Assembly: GCF_000247695.1 (NCBI RefSeq)
Contig: NW_004624781.1
Coordinates: forward strand, 11,717,354-11,781,353
Direction of reading: 5' to 3'
DNA from: Heterocephalus glaber
Lineage: Eukaryota > Chordata > Mammalia > Rodentia > Bathyergidae
DNA length: 64,000 nucleotides
The notes under the pieces were generated by a model. The model was given only the letters and a program-made list of their open reading frames with translations. It made no database searches and was not told the DNA's origin. Of this stretch, positions 13,401 through 25,400 are shown piece by piece; within the stretch, counting starts at the first letter, position 1, and the number at the start of each line of letters is the position of its first letter. The position numbers were made by a program, and so were the translations under genes.

Positions 13401-16400
13401 GGTCTCACTATGTAGCTCAGGCCAGCTTTGAACTCACTGTGTAGTCCAGGCTGTCCTTGAACCCACAGTGATCCTCCTGCCTCACCCTCCTGAGAGCTGG
13501 CCTCGCAGCTGTGCGCCACCACACCCGATGACCTGTCTTTATTTCTTACCATGTGAACCCATACCACTTTGTATTTCTCTTTTAGCCCATAGTCAAGTGG
13601 TGGCAAACCTATGGCACTCGTGCCACAGTGGGCTGTTTGTGTCATTGAAAGCTCTAAAAGGTTTGCCATCACAGCTGTAGCACTTAGAAATAGCTTAGGT
13701 AAATTTTGGATATTGATTTAAATTTGATGTGTTTTTTTCATTTTGTTTTTTTTAGTCCATGTTTGCATTACATAATGAATACCTTCCTTGTGGGGAGTGG
13801 GTGAATAATGACACATCTTAATTCCTTTTCCACCCCTCCCTCCCCTCCATCCTTCTTCCATCTCTTGGCCCCCTTCCTATTTGAGAAAGAGCTGTCTTCC
13901 TACTTTCTATTTTCTTTTACTTTACTCTTTATAGTTTGAATTTCTCATATAAGAGAAACCATGCGATATTAAGCTTGTGTGTCTGACTTATTTCACTTAA
14001 CATTTTCTCAGGATGCATCCATTTTTGTACAGATGACTCAAATTTATCTTTATGGCAGAGTACTACTCTATTGTACATAAATACCACATTTTCTTTATCC
14101 ATTCAGCTGTTGATGGACATATAGACCGCTTCCAAGATTTAACTATTTTGAATTGTGCTGCTGTAAACATGAATATGCACGTATCACTGTGATACGATGT
14201 CTTTAACTCTTTTAGGAAGATACCTAGAAAGGGAATATGTGGGTCAAATGGAATTTCTAGTTTTAGTTTTTTTAGGAATCTCCATCCTGATTTCCATAGT
14301 GGTTGTACTAGTTTACATTCCTACCAGCAATGTAAAAGGATTCCTTTCTCCCCGTGACCTTAGCAGCATTTGTTATTATTTGATTTCTTGATGATAGCCA
14401 TTTTTTTCTGAAGATGGAATCGTAGTGTGGTTTTAATTTGCATTTTTCTAATGGCCAGAGATATTGAATGTTTTTTCATGTGTTCATTGGCCATTTGTAC
14501 TTCTGAGAAGTGTCTCTTTATTTCAGTAGGCCATTTCTCAATTGGATCTTTTATTTTGGGGGTGTAATTTTTTTTTTTAGTTCTTTATATATTCTACATA
14601 TTTGTCCTCTGGCATCTTAACTCCCCATTCTATAGGTTGTCTCTTCACTCTGCTGGTTGTTTCCTTTGTTGTGCAGGACCTTTTTAATTTGATATGATCC
14701 CATTTTTGATTCTTGGTACTATTTCTTGTGCCATTGGAGTTCTGATCAGAAAGTCCTTGCTTATATCTTTGTCTTGTTCAAGAATGTTTCCTGTTTTATC
14801 TTCTAGCAAATTGTGTTTCTGTTTTAACATTTAGATCTTTGATCCATTTTGATTTGGATACTGATTTAATTTTGAATAAGATAATTTGATAAGGATATTG
14901 TCATTTATTTGACGAACATGTGATTTGTTAGCTGGGCATGGTGGTGCTTGTAATCCCACTGCTCAGGAGGCTGAGGCAGGAGGATCACTGAATTCAAGGC
15001 CAGCCTGGGCTAGGTAGTGAGTTCAGGGCCATTCTGAACTACATAATGAAACCCTGTCTCAAAAAAAAAAGTAAAGTGAATTTGTAAATGTCAAGATGTA
15101 TTATACCCTAATAGAAGAATATTCATTTTTGATCAAAATATGTCAAAACAATTAAGCCCAAAAGAATATCTCCATAGAAGTTTTATATTTCTGATTGTAT
15201 CAAACCCAAAGTAAAATTTAAAATTTTTAAGTGAATGCTTATCCTGCTGCAGCTATCATTATGTGATGGCTTAAGTCTGTAGTGGACTGTGTGCCCTTTG
15301 GAATCATGCACCATTCATCTGTTCCCTTCAAATGTTTTATACCACAGAAACTCAAAAAGATCTGAGTAAATGAGAAAAATTGAGGACTCGGGAGGGGGAG
15401 GCTGAGGGTATTGTTAAGGAAAAGAACTTCAGAGAGGTTAAGGTACTTAGTTTAATTAGATAAAAATGCATTCTCATTAATATTTCCTGCCTAAAAACCA
15501 GATTGTTTAAATAAAACTTTGGGCCAGGGATTTAGCTCAGTGGTTCCACTGCCTGCCTTTCAACCACAAGGTCTCAAGTTCAATCCCTGGTAACAGGAAA
15601 TAAATAAATAAATAAGTAAATAAATAGAGCTTTAAAAATATTTAGAAGTCTCTAACCTAGGGTACTCAGGGACTTGACCTGTCCTTTGTTTCCCCGTGAT
15701 TCTTCAGTTCTGTATTATCTTAGTGGAGATTTCAGTTCCCATTCATTTAAGCTTCCCCATCACAGCTCTGCTTACTAAGAGCGGTGTTTCTGAGGAGAAT
15801 TAAAACAGCAGCCAGTTTCAAGTCATGGGATGAAGTGAAGGGGCTAATTTGGACCACACGATAAACTGGGAATTTACTGAAATCTTGGAATTTATGTGAA
15901 ATTACGAAATCCAGACAACATAACTTTGGATTATTTCATATCTGTTACTGTCTGTCACAGTTGACCATGTATTCTAAGTGCTATGTTCTAAAATTTAGAT
16001 GCAGTCATTTAAAATTTATATTGGCAAAATAAATAAATAAATAAATTTTTAAAAAATTTATATTGGCACTATAGGGTCAGAAAAAATGATTTTGAAGATG
16101 CTAAATTTTAGGAAGAACAGGGCTGGCGATTTAGCTTGGTGGTTCTGCCACCTACCTCACAAGTGCAAGGTCCTGAGTTCAATCCCTGGTACCAAACAAA
16201 AAACAAAAAATGTTATGAAGAACAGAAGATACTATTTAATGGGATTGTTAAGATAATAACTACAAAAATGTCTATTTAGGAATATAGGTAAAGGTTTAAG
16301 AAGTTTATGTGAAAAATTGGAAGACAGAATCAAGAAAAGCTTTTACTTGAAGAGAAGAGAATAGGAGCCATCTATCAGAGGGAAAATGAAATACTGAATT

Positions 16401-19400
16401 TAATTTTTGTAGTATAAAAACCTTACCTGGGCATAGTGGTCCACACCTGTGATTGTACTCTGGGAGACCTGAGGCAGGAGGATGGCACATCTCAGCCCAG
16501 CTTGGGCAACTTAGCAAATTAGTAAGACCTTGTGTCAAAAAAAAATTTTTTTTAAAGGGCTGGAGATTTAGTTCAGTGTGAAGGCCCTGGGTTCAGTCCC
16601 CAGTACTGAAGAAAAAATTGTAAATTTTCGAGTACTAAGGAAAGATAAAATATTGAGGCCTTTATTTCCCATGGCTTCCTGGAGGTGGCAGTAGAATACG
16701 TGTAGAAATTAAAACTGGATTTAGGGATTTAGTTTTATAGATAAAGTATTATCAAAGAAAATCCCCCAAAGTACTTATTTTTTAATGTATACTTTTCAGA
16801 AATAGTATAAGTTTTAAGTTAAAAATATATAGATTTAACTTATTAGCCATTCATGATCCAGAAGGGAGATCATTTTATCAATTATTTTTCTCCAATTCTA
16901 CAATAAATATCCTTGAAACTAATTTCTTAACCCTCTAGGCCTTTAGTTTTTTAGCTTCTATTTGCTCTAAAGTTATGAAGCTGAATCATATACAGATTAC
17001 CTTTTGCTAAAAAATTACAGTGACATAATTTTTAACATAAAGTTATCCTGATGACAGTTTACTTTTTTTTTTTTTTTTTTTTTGTACCAGGGATCGAACT
17101 CGGGACCTTGCACTTGCAAAGCAGGCGGTGGAACCACTGAGCTAAATCCCCGGCCCTACAAATTTTAAATTAAGAAGGCCCATTAGTGGCCTTGCTACTC
17201 CAAGTGTAGTTGCTAAAGCAGCAGCTTATTAAAATAAAAAATCATGGTCACCACCCCATTCTACAATTTCACAAGATCACAAGGTGATCCATATGCAGAG
17301 TGACATTTAGGAATCCCTACTTCAGTGTCTGACAAAATCCAATATGAACTTCACTGTTTCACATGTTGATAATAGAAATTTTACTGTATTTGAATTGTTC
17401 TTAGCCACCATCATTGTGCCAAAGCTACTAAGTTAGCCACTTCATGAAAATCAGGAATTCAGAAACATTGATGAAATCTTTTCAAATCTCTCTGTCAGTG
17501 TCAGTGTCAGTGTCTTAGTATAATTTCAAATGTGCTAACTAGGCATATCACTTTGAGTAAGTTCCTTAAATCATGTGTTTGTTCTTCTGCAGCAGAAAAT
17601 GGATTGTCCTATTAAGAGTAGAATTTTTGGGCCGGGGATTTAGCTCAGTGGTTTTGCCTCCTGCTACGCAAGCACAAAGACCCGAGTTCGATCCCCGGTA
17701 CCAAAAAAAAAAAAAAAGAGTAGAATTTTTGTGCTAGGGGTATAGCTCAGTGGTAGAGCACTTGCCTAGCATGCTCAAGGATGGGTTTCATCCCCAACAC
17801 TGCAAAAAATAGAGTAGAGTAGAATTTTCTTTGACAGATATACGGTAACATGAGCACAGTGAATATAACTAACATATTATTTCACAATTATGTATTTTTT
17901 TGCATATTCTCCTTTAGACTAGTAATGAGTATTTTACTTACTCTGTTTCATGTACTGACCAATAAAGACCAAATAGATAATTTGTCAGATACTACTTAGT
18001 GTCTGGAATAAAGCCTTTTATATTAATAAAAATGGCAACATCCACAAGTTTTGTTTTTTGTTTTTTTGGTGGTACCGGGGATTGAACTCAGGACGTTGTG
18101 CTTGCAAGGCAGGTGGCAGAACCACTGAGCTAAATAAAATCCTCAGCCCACATCCACAAGTATTAATGTGGGTCTTTTTTTTTTTTCCTTTTCTTTTTGT
18201 ACTGCGGATTGAACTCGGGTCCTTGTGCATGTGCAGCAGGCAGCGAAACCACTGAGCCCCTTGGCCCCTAATGTAGGTCTTAATGTTCATTCATTCATAG
18301 AGTGAAAGCCAGCTGGTCAGAGTATTTGAGCCTGACAAGTGACTAATACTTAAAGCTAGCAAAAGTTTCTTACCTTTTTTTAATCTTCTTGAGAATTATT
18401 ATACATTACAGTCTTTGCTTCCCAGCATCTAGCTTTGAACATTTGGACAGTCTCGTATGATAGGCTGTATTCCAAGGATTCTGTGTTATTCTTGGTAGAA
18501 ATAAAGTATATTCATATGTGAAGTATATTGATTTGTTTTGGGCACAGGGATGGTGCTGAGGGATCTCCCTTATTCCTCCACTTCTTGTCCAAATGTGCCC
18601 AGGGTTCTTGTATCCAGCAGGTTCAAGTATATCATTTTTTCTATCTGAATCCTACCTCATATGAAAGGATGAAATAAGATTACCTGAAAGCATTTTGAAA
18701 GCTGCAAAGCTATGTAGACAAATGTATTTACTATTAATAGTAAACTAATGGAGCTTTGAAAAAGTCTAATCTTGCATTGCAGCAATTTCCGGTGTATGTT
18801 CTACCCAAAGTGGAATATCAAGCTTGTTATGGAGTGGAAGCTTTGACTGAAAGTGAACTTTGTCGCTTATGGACTGAAAGTTTATTGCATTCTAACTGCT
18901 CCTTTTATGTTGGTAAGTTAAACAAGAACTTTTGTTCTCCTTTTTAATTCCCTTGTAAATACATACATTTAAGTTCATTTGTAGATACTTCCATTCTGTA
19001 CTTTTTTCAATTTTGATTGTGTTAACTTTCTATTAAATCTCATCCTACTTGAGAATTAAATGGCAGAGTGGAATTAGTGATATCAGATGTTTCATTTTTT
19101 CCTCTTATTCATTACTCTTTAGCTGTACACAAATATTAACATAATCTTTTATTTCAACAATACTTATTTTATTTAACAATATAATTAAAACACAGATGTA
19201 ATTTCTAACAAACTTCAAGAGTATTAATACTAAATTTACTATTTAATTGATTTGTGCATATGTTTTTAAATTTTCTTAAAATTATAACATCGTAATCTTC
19301 TTAAATATCCTGAAGAAATGGCATTTTGTTTTGTCTTTGTTTTGATGTTTTAGAGGGGAAAGAATTAACCAAGGGTCTGATTGGCATGGATTGTGTTCAT

Positions 19401-22400
19401 TTATAGTTAATATACCTCATTATTTAGGGCACTTCCTAATCATGTTTCACCTTGTTTCCCCCCCCCCGCCCCGGGATGGCTAGTTACATCATCTCATCTC
19501 ATCTCTACTGCCCTCCATGTAGGCTTTTCCTTCCTTTGATCTCTCAATCCATTATCCTTCACTTCTTTCATCACATGTTACTTTCTACTTTATTGTTCTT
19601 TTTTCCACCTGTCCCTTTTTTCCATTAGACAATAAGTATGATACTATTTTGTATTTTATACTGTGTAGCGTAATGCCTTGTATTAATAATACTAGTATTG
19701 GGGCCAGGGATTTAGCTCAGTGGTTCCGCCGCCTGCCTCGCAAGCACAAGGACCCGAGTTCAATCCCCAGTACCAAAAAAAAATAATAATAATAATAGTA
19801 ATAATAATACTAGTATTTTTCTTGCCTAGTCCAAAAAAAAGTTAGTCACTTACACACTCCTATTTGGGTTAATCCATATTTTGTTTTTATATTTTATGAG
19901 AGTGTTAATGAAATAATTGACTCTCTGCTTAGCCCAAAATGGAAGTGGTGAAATGTACTTCTTGGTGATGCACTCCCCTCACCTCCTCTTTCACACATAC
20001 TGCTGGAAGTTTATATAGTAGTTTTTGATCAGTAACTGGAATTTTATTTTTCCTCCAAAGACTTGATACCAACAGTGTTCCTGTAAGCTACTTGAAAGCA
20101 GTTACCAGCCATATAGGAACTCATCAGTAAACTCCTTTTAAAGTACTGACAGATAATGCGTGTTTATTTTTTAATGTGCAGTTTAACAGATAGAACTACC
20201 ATCACCTGTATGAATTACTTCAAAAACACTTTTTTGGGGGGTTAGGGACTGGGAATTGAACCCAGAGCCTTCACATTTTAATAAATACTCTTAAGAGTTC
20301 TGAGTAATCATTGCCCTGTGTGCTGGTTATCCTCAGTGAACCCTAACTGCTTATGAACCATTTATGTGGTGGACCAAAATATACAGTGAGTGTTTAAATT
20401 TGAAATATATTACAGTAGAAGACACATTATCATTGATCCCCCTCAAGATACTCAGTTTCAGATGCAACCATTTGGTGAAAACCATGAGTTATATATTGTT
20501 GTTTAGCTGTGGCTTTTTGATGTTTTATTTTTATATGGGTGTATATATATATATGGGGGTAGTTTGTTTTGCTTTTGCTTGCTTTGTTTTGGTGCTAAGG
20601 ATTGAACTCAGGGTCTTTTTTTTTTTTTTTTTTTTGATACCGGGGATCGAACTTGGGTCCTTGCGCTTGCACAGCAGGCGGTGAAACCACTGAGCTAAAT
20701 TCCCGGCCCTAACTCAGGGTCTTGTGCATGGTAGCACTAAGCTATGGCTCTGCCCTAGGAATACATTTTAAGCCCCATTTTTTTTTTTGGTACCGGGGAT
20801 CGAACTCGGGTCCTTGCGCTTGCACAGCAAGCAGTGAAACCACTGAGCTAAATCCCTGGCCCTTAAGCCCCATTTTAAAAGCATCTGTGTTCCTGTTTTG
20901 TTTTGGTTTAACATGGAAGTAAGAAAATCACTACAAGGCTTGTTAAAAAGCCGACTGCAGGCACCGACTGAGTAGGCCTGGATTAGGACCTGGAACTTTG
21001 CGTTTCTGCCACATCCTCCTGGGAACTTCGAGTTCTAGTGTCCTCATGTGGTGCTGCTGCTACTCATCCAGGGGGCATGTTTTGAGAACCACTTTTATAG
21101 TTCATAGTCTCTCTTTCAGAGAGGTAGAACACACACACTTGTTTGGTTTGTTTTTTTTAATTTGTTTTGCTGTGCTATAAACAGATTCTCCTCTTTGCCT
21201 TGATTATAGTACATTTTTATCCTCTTGCCCTATAAGAACATTAAATTTATTCCTTGTAGAAAATTTCCAAAGTAGTCTCATCACAGCTTCTGTCTCCACC
21301 CTTCAATCCTAATCTGTGTATTAATTCCATATAGTTGCCATACAAGCAGTTCTCTCTTTGCAGTTTTTATAAGCATAAATTTCAGTTTTTACTGAACATT
21401 GTGAGTAAACACAAAGAGCCTTCATGCTGGCTCTTCAGTCTGCTAATCACTACATAGATAACAGATGCACAGTATGAGCCTCTTCTTTCAGAGTCTGTCT
21501 GTGGTTGGTCACTATGCACCTATTATTGAGTTCAAGTTCAGAAAGCCACGTGTGCAGTTGGGTTACCTCCTTCTCTTCAGTGATAAACCCATGTGATATT
21601 TTATAAAAAAGATCATCAAAAGGGGGAATTAATTGGCCAACAAAAATTAAAATCAAGAAACAAAAAGTAATACTGTTAGAAAAGAACTTTGACTCACACT
21701 TGCATGGACTTAGAGAAGAAATACCTTGACAGTGAGAATATTGGTATCAGACCCCTCTCTGTTCAAGAGAGTCTAGATTTGTTGCCAGGGGAACTTGGTG
21801 AAGCCTCTCTTGTTGATATAAATGAGGAAAAGTAGTTGTGATATGGAAGATGAAGAAATGGCACCAGCATAAGATTTTACATTAAAGGAACTCATGGAGG
21901 CATTTCACGAAAGCCCACAGAAGAGAATGTTGGAAGCTGATCCCAGTTCACCATGGTGGAGAAAAGATGCTTACTTCCTTCAATGAGTTGTATAAGAAGA
22001 CAAAAAACACTATTCCAACTACTCCTGATAAAAACTTTTCATTCTCTATGTTTTTAATATTTTAATTACGACTGCTGTGTACAGCCCACAGGCCATGTGT
22101 AGCCTTGAACAGCTAATAATACACCCTTTTAACTTTTAACATTATTATGTGATTTTTAGCAGTATTTGTTATGACTTGATTGCATGGTGCTCAAGTGTAG
22201 ACTGCGTGAGTGACAACAGATTGCTGTGTAGAGAGGGCACCATGCAGTTCTGACTCTGCCTCCTGTGCCACGCAGCTGATCAGTGGAAACCAGCATGTCT
22301 CAGATATTCCAGGCACTCATGCAACATAGAGAGTAAAATGCAGTGATGACTGCTAATATAATATTTCAGCTTGCCTACACATGGATGTGCCTATGAAGAC

Positions 22401-25400
22401 GGACATTTACTGGTATTAAGCCCATATGTAAATATTCTCATTTTATTATTAAACTTGGGCATGGTGTTATTTCATAAAATGATCAGTTAAAATGTTAAAA
22501 AATAAGATGGACATGGTGGCACGTGCCTGTCATCCCAGCACTCAGGAGGCGGATTTAGGAGGATCACAAGTTCAAGGTCAACCAGTACTACATAGTGAGA
22601 CCCTGACAAAGAAAGGAAGGGCAGAGGGAAGGAAGGAAGAAGGAAAGGAAAAGACAAGAAAGTTTTGCCAGTTATATACATTAACTATATTATATGCTTT
22701 ATATGTGGCCCAAGACAATTCGCTTCATTCAGTGTAGGTTAAGCAAGCCAAAAGATTGAGTACACCCATGATACTAAATAAATATTTTACTGTTCTTTCA
22801 TTTCCTTATACATTTATAATTAATAGAGTATTTATAATGATTTGACAAAAAATTTAAAGGTAGTAGAATAATTCTAAATTTTACCATTGATTACTGAACA
22901 TGCTTGCATGGTTTCAACCTGTATGGTCATGTTTGTGCACTGCATGGAAACCAGGGACTTTTCTGCATGGGTGTATATAATTATGAATACGTGTATATTA
23001 AAGGCTTTATTTGTACTATATAATGTATTCCCTTCCAACTTTGACACATGAAAAATATTTGTACCACACACTGTGATATATAGAGATTGCTTGTGACTGG
23101 AGGCAATGGCCAGGAAGCTTTTACACCCAAAGCATCTCAGGCATAGTTATAACTGGCTTGGAGGCCCACAGGTTGGATGCCTCTAGTGTTGAAAGGTGTA
23201 ATCCCTTGAGGAGGGAAGGCCCTTGTAGCACTTAGGATGGTATTCTCTGTGTGGTTATTTTTTTCAACAGACCATGTTTGATGGATACAGTACTATAATA
23301 AACTTTTTTATTGAATTGCTTTTAAAAGGTGAGAGCTGATAGTCTCCTCAAAGGCTTATTTAGTAAGCATCTAAAAATGTACTGTACTTAATACCTTTCT
23401 ATGGTTATTAAGCCATTAAAATATGTCTTTGTTATTAGAATTGTCATTGTATAATGAGTGTTAGCAGTGCAGAAGTGAAATTAAAACTTGGCATAAGAAA
23501 TAAGTGGGTGTGGGAACAAATGGGTTTGTTGTCATAGAGGAAGGAGTCTGGTAAAAATGTTTCTAATTAAATTCATTGAGCATAAAGCAAATGAAATTAA
23601 AATAGGCTAGATATGAAAATTAAGTATTAAATTATGTACATTTTCATTGGCCCCAATGATTGATATCAGCTTTCCAGGTAATTTATTTTGTCAACTAGAT
23701 ATTAGGAGTTTAAAAATGAATCCAAAAACAGCACTATTTTCAGCATTAGTGAGTGATACTCCTACACTACTTGGCTTTTATCCATAGTACAAGAGCGTGG
23801 TTTTGGGTTGACTTGGTTTTTGAGCATTAGACTCAGGACTATCTTGTTATCACTCTGCATTGGTGCACCTACAGTGCATCAGTGTGTTTTGTTTCTCAGC
23901 CTGTTTTGTTTTCAAATATACACATTACTTTTTTAAATAGAAATGTCATTTTGAGAATGTGCTGTTTTGTTTTTTAAAATTCTGCATTCATATCTTGCTT
24001 ATAAGAAAATAAGAATTTGAGCAGACTGCTTTAAGCATGAGAAGTCTTATTGTGTGCTTTAATTAAAAATAATAAGCCTTTTGGGGGGGGGGTACCGGGG
24101 ATCAAACTCGGGACCTTGCGCTTCTGAGGCAGGTAGTGGAACCACTGAGCTAAATCCCCGGCCCAATAAGCCATATTTATAACCTAATTTTTATTTTAAG
24201 AACCACATGTGTCTTAGGTATTGAGCATGCCTCGTCTATACATTTGAGTTTTAATAACTTGTTTTGATAATAAGTATATATTTCCTTTAAAAAAAAACTT
24301 CCATGCATCTGAGTATGTACCTCGGTAGTAGAACACTTGCCTAGCATGAGCAGGGTCCTGAGTTCAATCCCCAGTACCACAATAAAATAAAAATAAAAAT
24401 AAACAAACCTTAAAAGAACTGCATAAAAATGCAACACTTCTAAAAATTGGAAACACTAATGCTTAAACAGCTATGATTCTTAAATTGTAGGGCTAGAGAT
24501 TATTTTGTTTGTGTGGACGTGTGCGAACTTTTCTACAGTCAGAAAATATTTTAGAATGAATCCATATTCCTTTTATAATTTGAACTTTATATTATTTTAA
24601 GATATAGCTTTGCTTGAAAGACAATATGTATTCTCCTTTTAGAATATAAAATTCCTTTACAGTCATTAAAATTTTATGAAAAACATCTTTAAGGAGGCTA
24701 AATAGCTTGATGGGGTTTTGTTTTTTAAATACTGTGACTGGGCCGGGGATTTAGCTCAGTGGTTCCACCTCCTGCCTCACAAGCTAAGGACCCGAGTTCG
24801 ATCCCCGGTACCAAAAATAAAAATAAATAAATAAATACTGTGACTGCTTTTTTTTAAGTTTGATATTTTCTTTTAGGACATATTGATGCATTTACTTCAA
24901 AGCTTTTTCTCCTAGAAGAAATTACCTCTGAAGAATTAAAAGAAAAGCTTTCAGCACTCAAGTAAGAAAGTTTGCTTTGTGGTGGAAATTGGAAAAACTT
25001 GTTAATATAATCACTATCCTTTATATCTGAATATTAGTTAAGTTTAAATAATTTAGTTTTAATACTTTGGATCATTTCATACATTGACTCCACTTGTGAT
25101 CTATCCATATGAATTGTCCTCAATTCCAAACTGAATGTAATGCTGATATCACCAAGTCTTCCTACTTAACACGCGAGAGAGACTGGAGCCAGAAAGTAGC
25201 TACCACCTTGATGTGCGCTGGACACAAACATTCTGCCTTTGTCAGAGCAGGAAAGGCGAGGACAGTCGTAGATCTCAGCTCTTAGGATTGGGTGCATTAA
25301 TTTGGACAGTTTTACCTAAGCATTCTTGTACAGCAAAACTAAATGAATGTATTGTACTCAGAACTCTTAAGTGCTCAAACGCAAGGGAAAATAATTTATG

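Larger units (their letters stand above)
12215..18782. other. ICE2 intron h/i (6.6 kb)
   Basis: Holds, in order: poly(T) at ~12642, a partial SINE ~13116, B1, a small hAT-like element, an antisense L1 3' end, B1, ID, ID, B1-ID dimer, ID, two sense SINEs and two antisense IDs. 12215-13110, 15080-15520 and 16630-17060 show nothing recognised. Confidence 0.6.
18913..24876. other. ICE2 intron i/j (6.0 kb)
   Basis: Contains SINEs at 19700, 20590-20862, 22501, 24079, 24305 and 24741 and a half foldback element at 20365. 18920-19690, 19810-20220, 20890-22490 and 22740-24070 have no repeat or gene I recognise; part of 21400-22100 looks like an old decayed element but I cannot name it. Confidence 0.6.

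Noticed and set aside
17731..17811. Possible tRNA-Ala gene
   Set aside because: The 5' half looks like tRNA, but the acceptor stem does not pair and it has an A-rich tail; it is a SINE.
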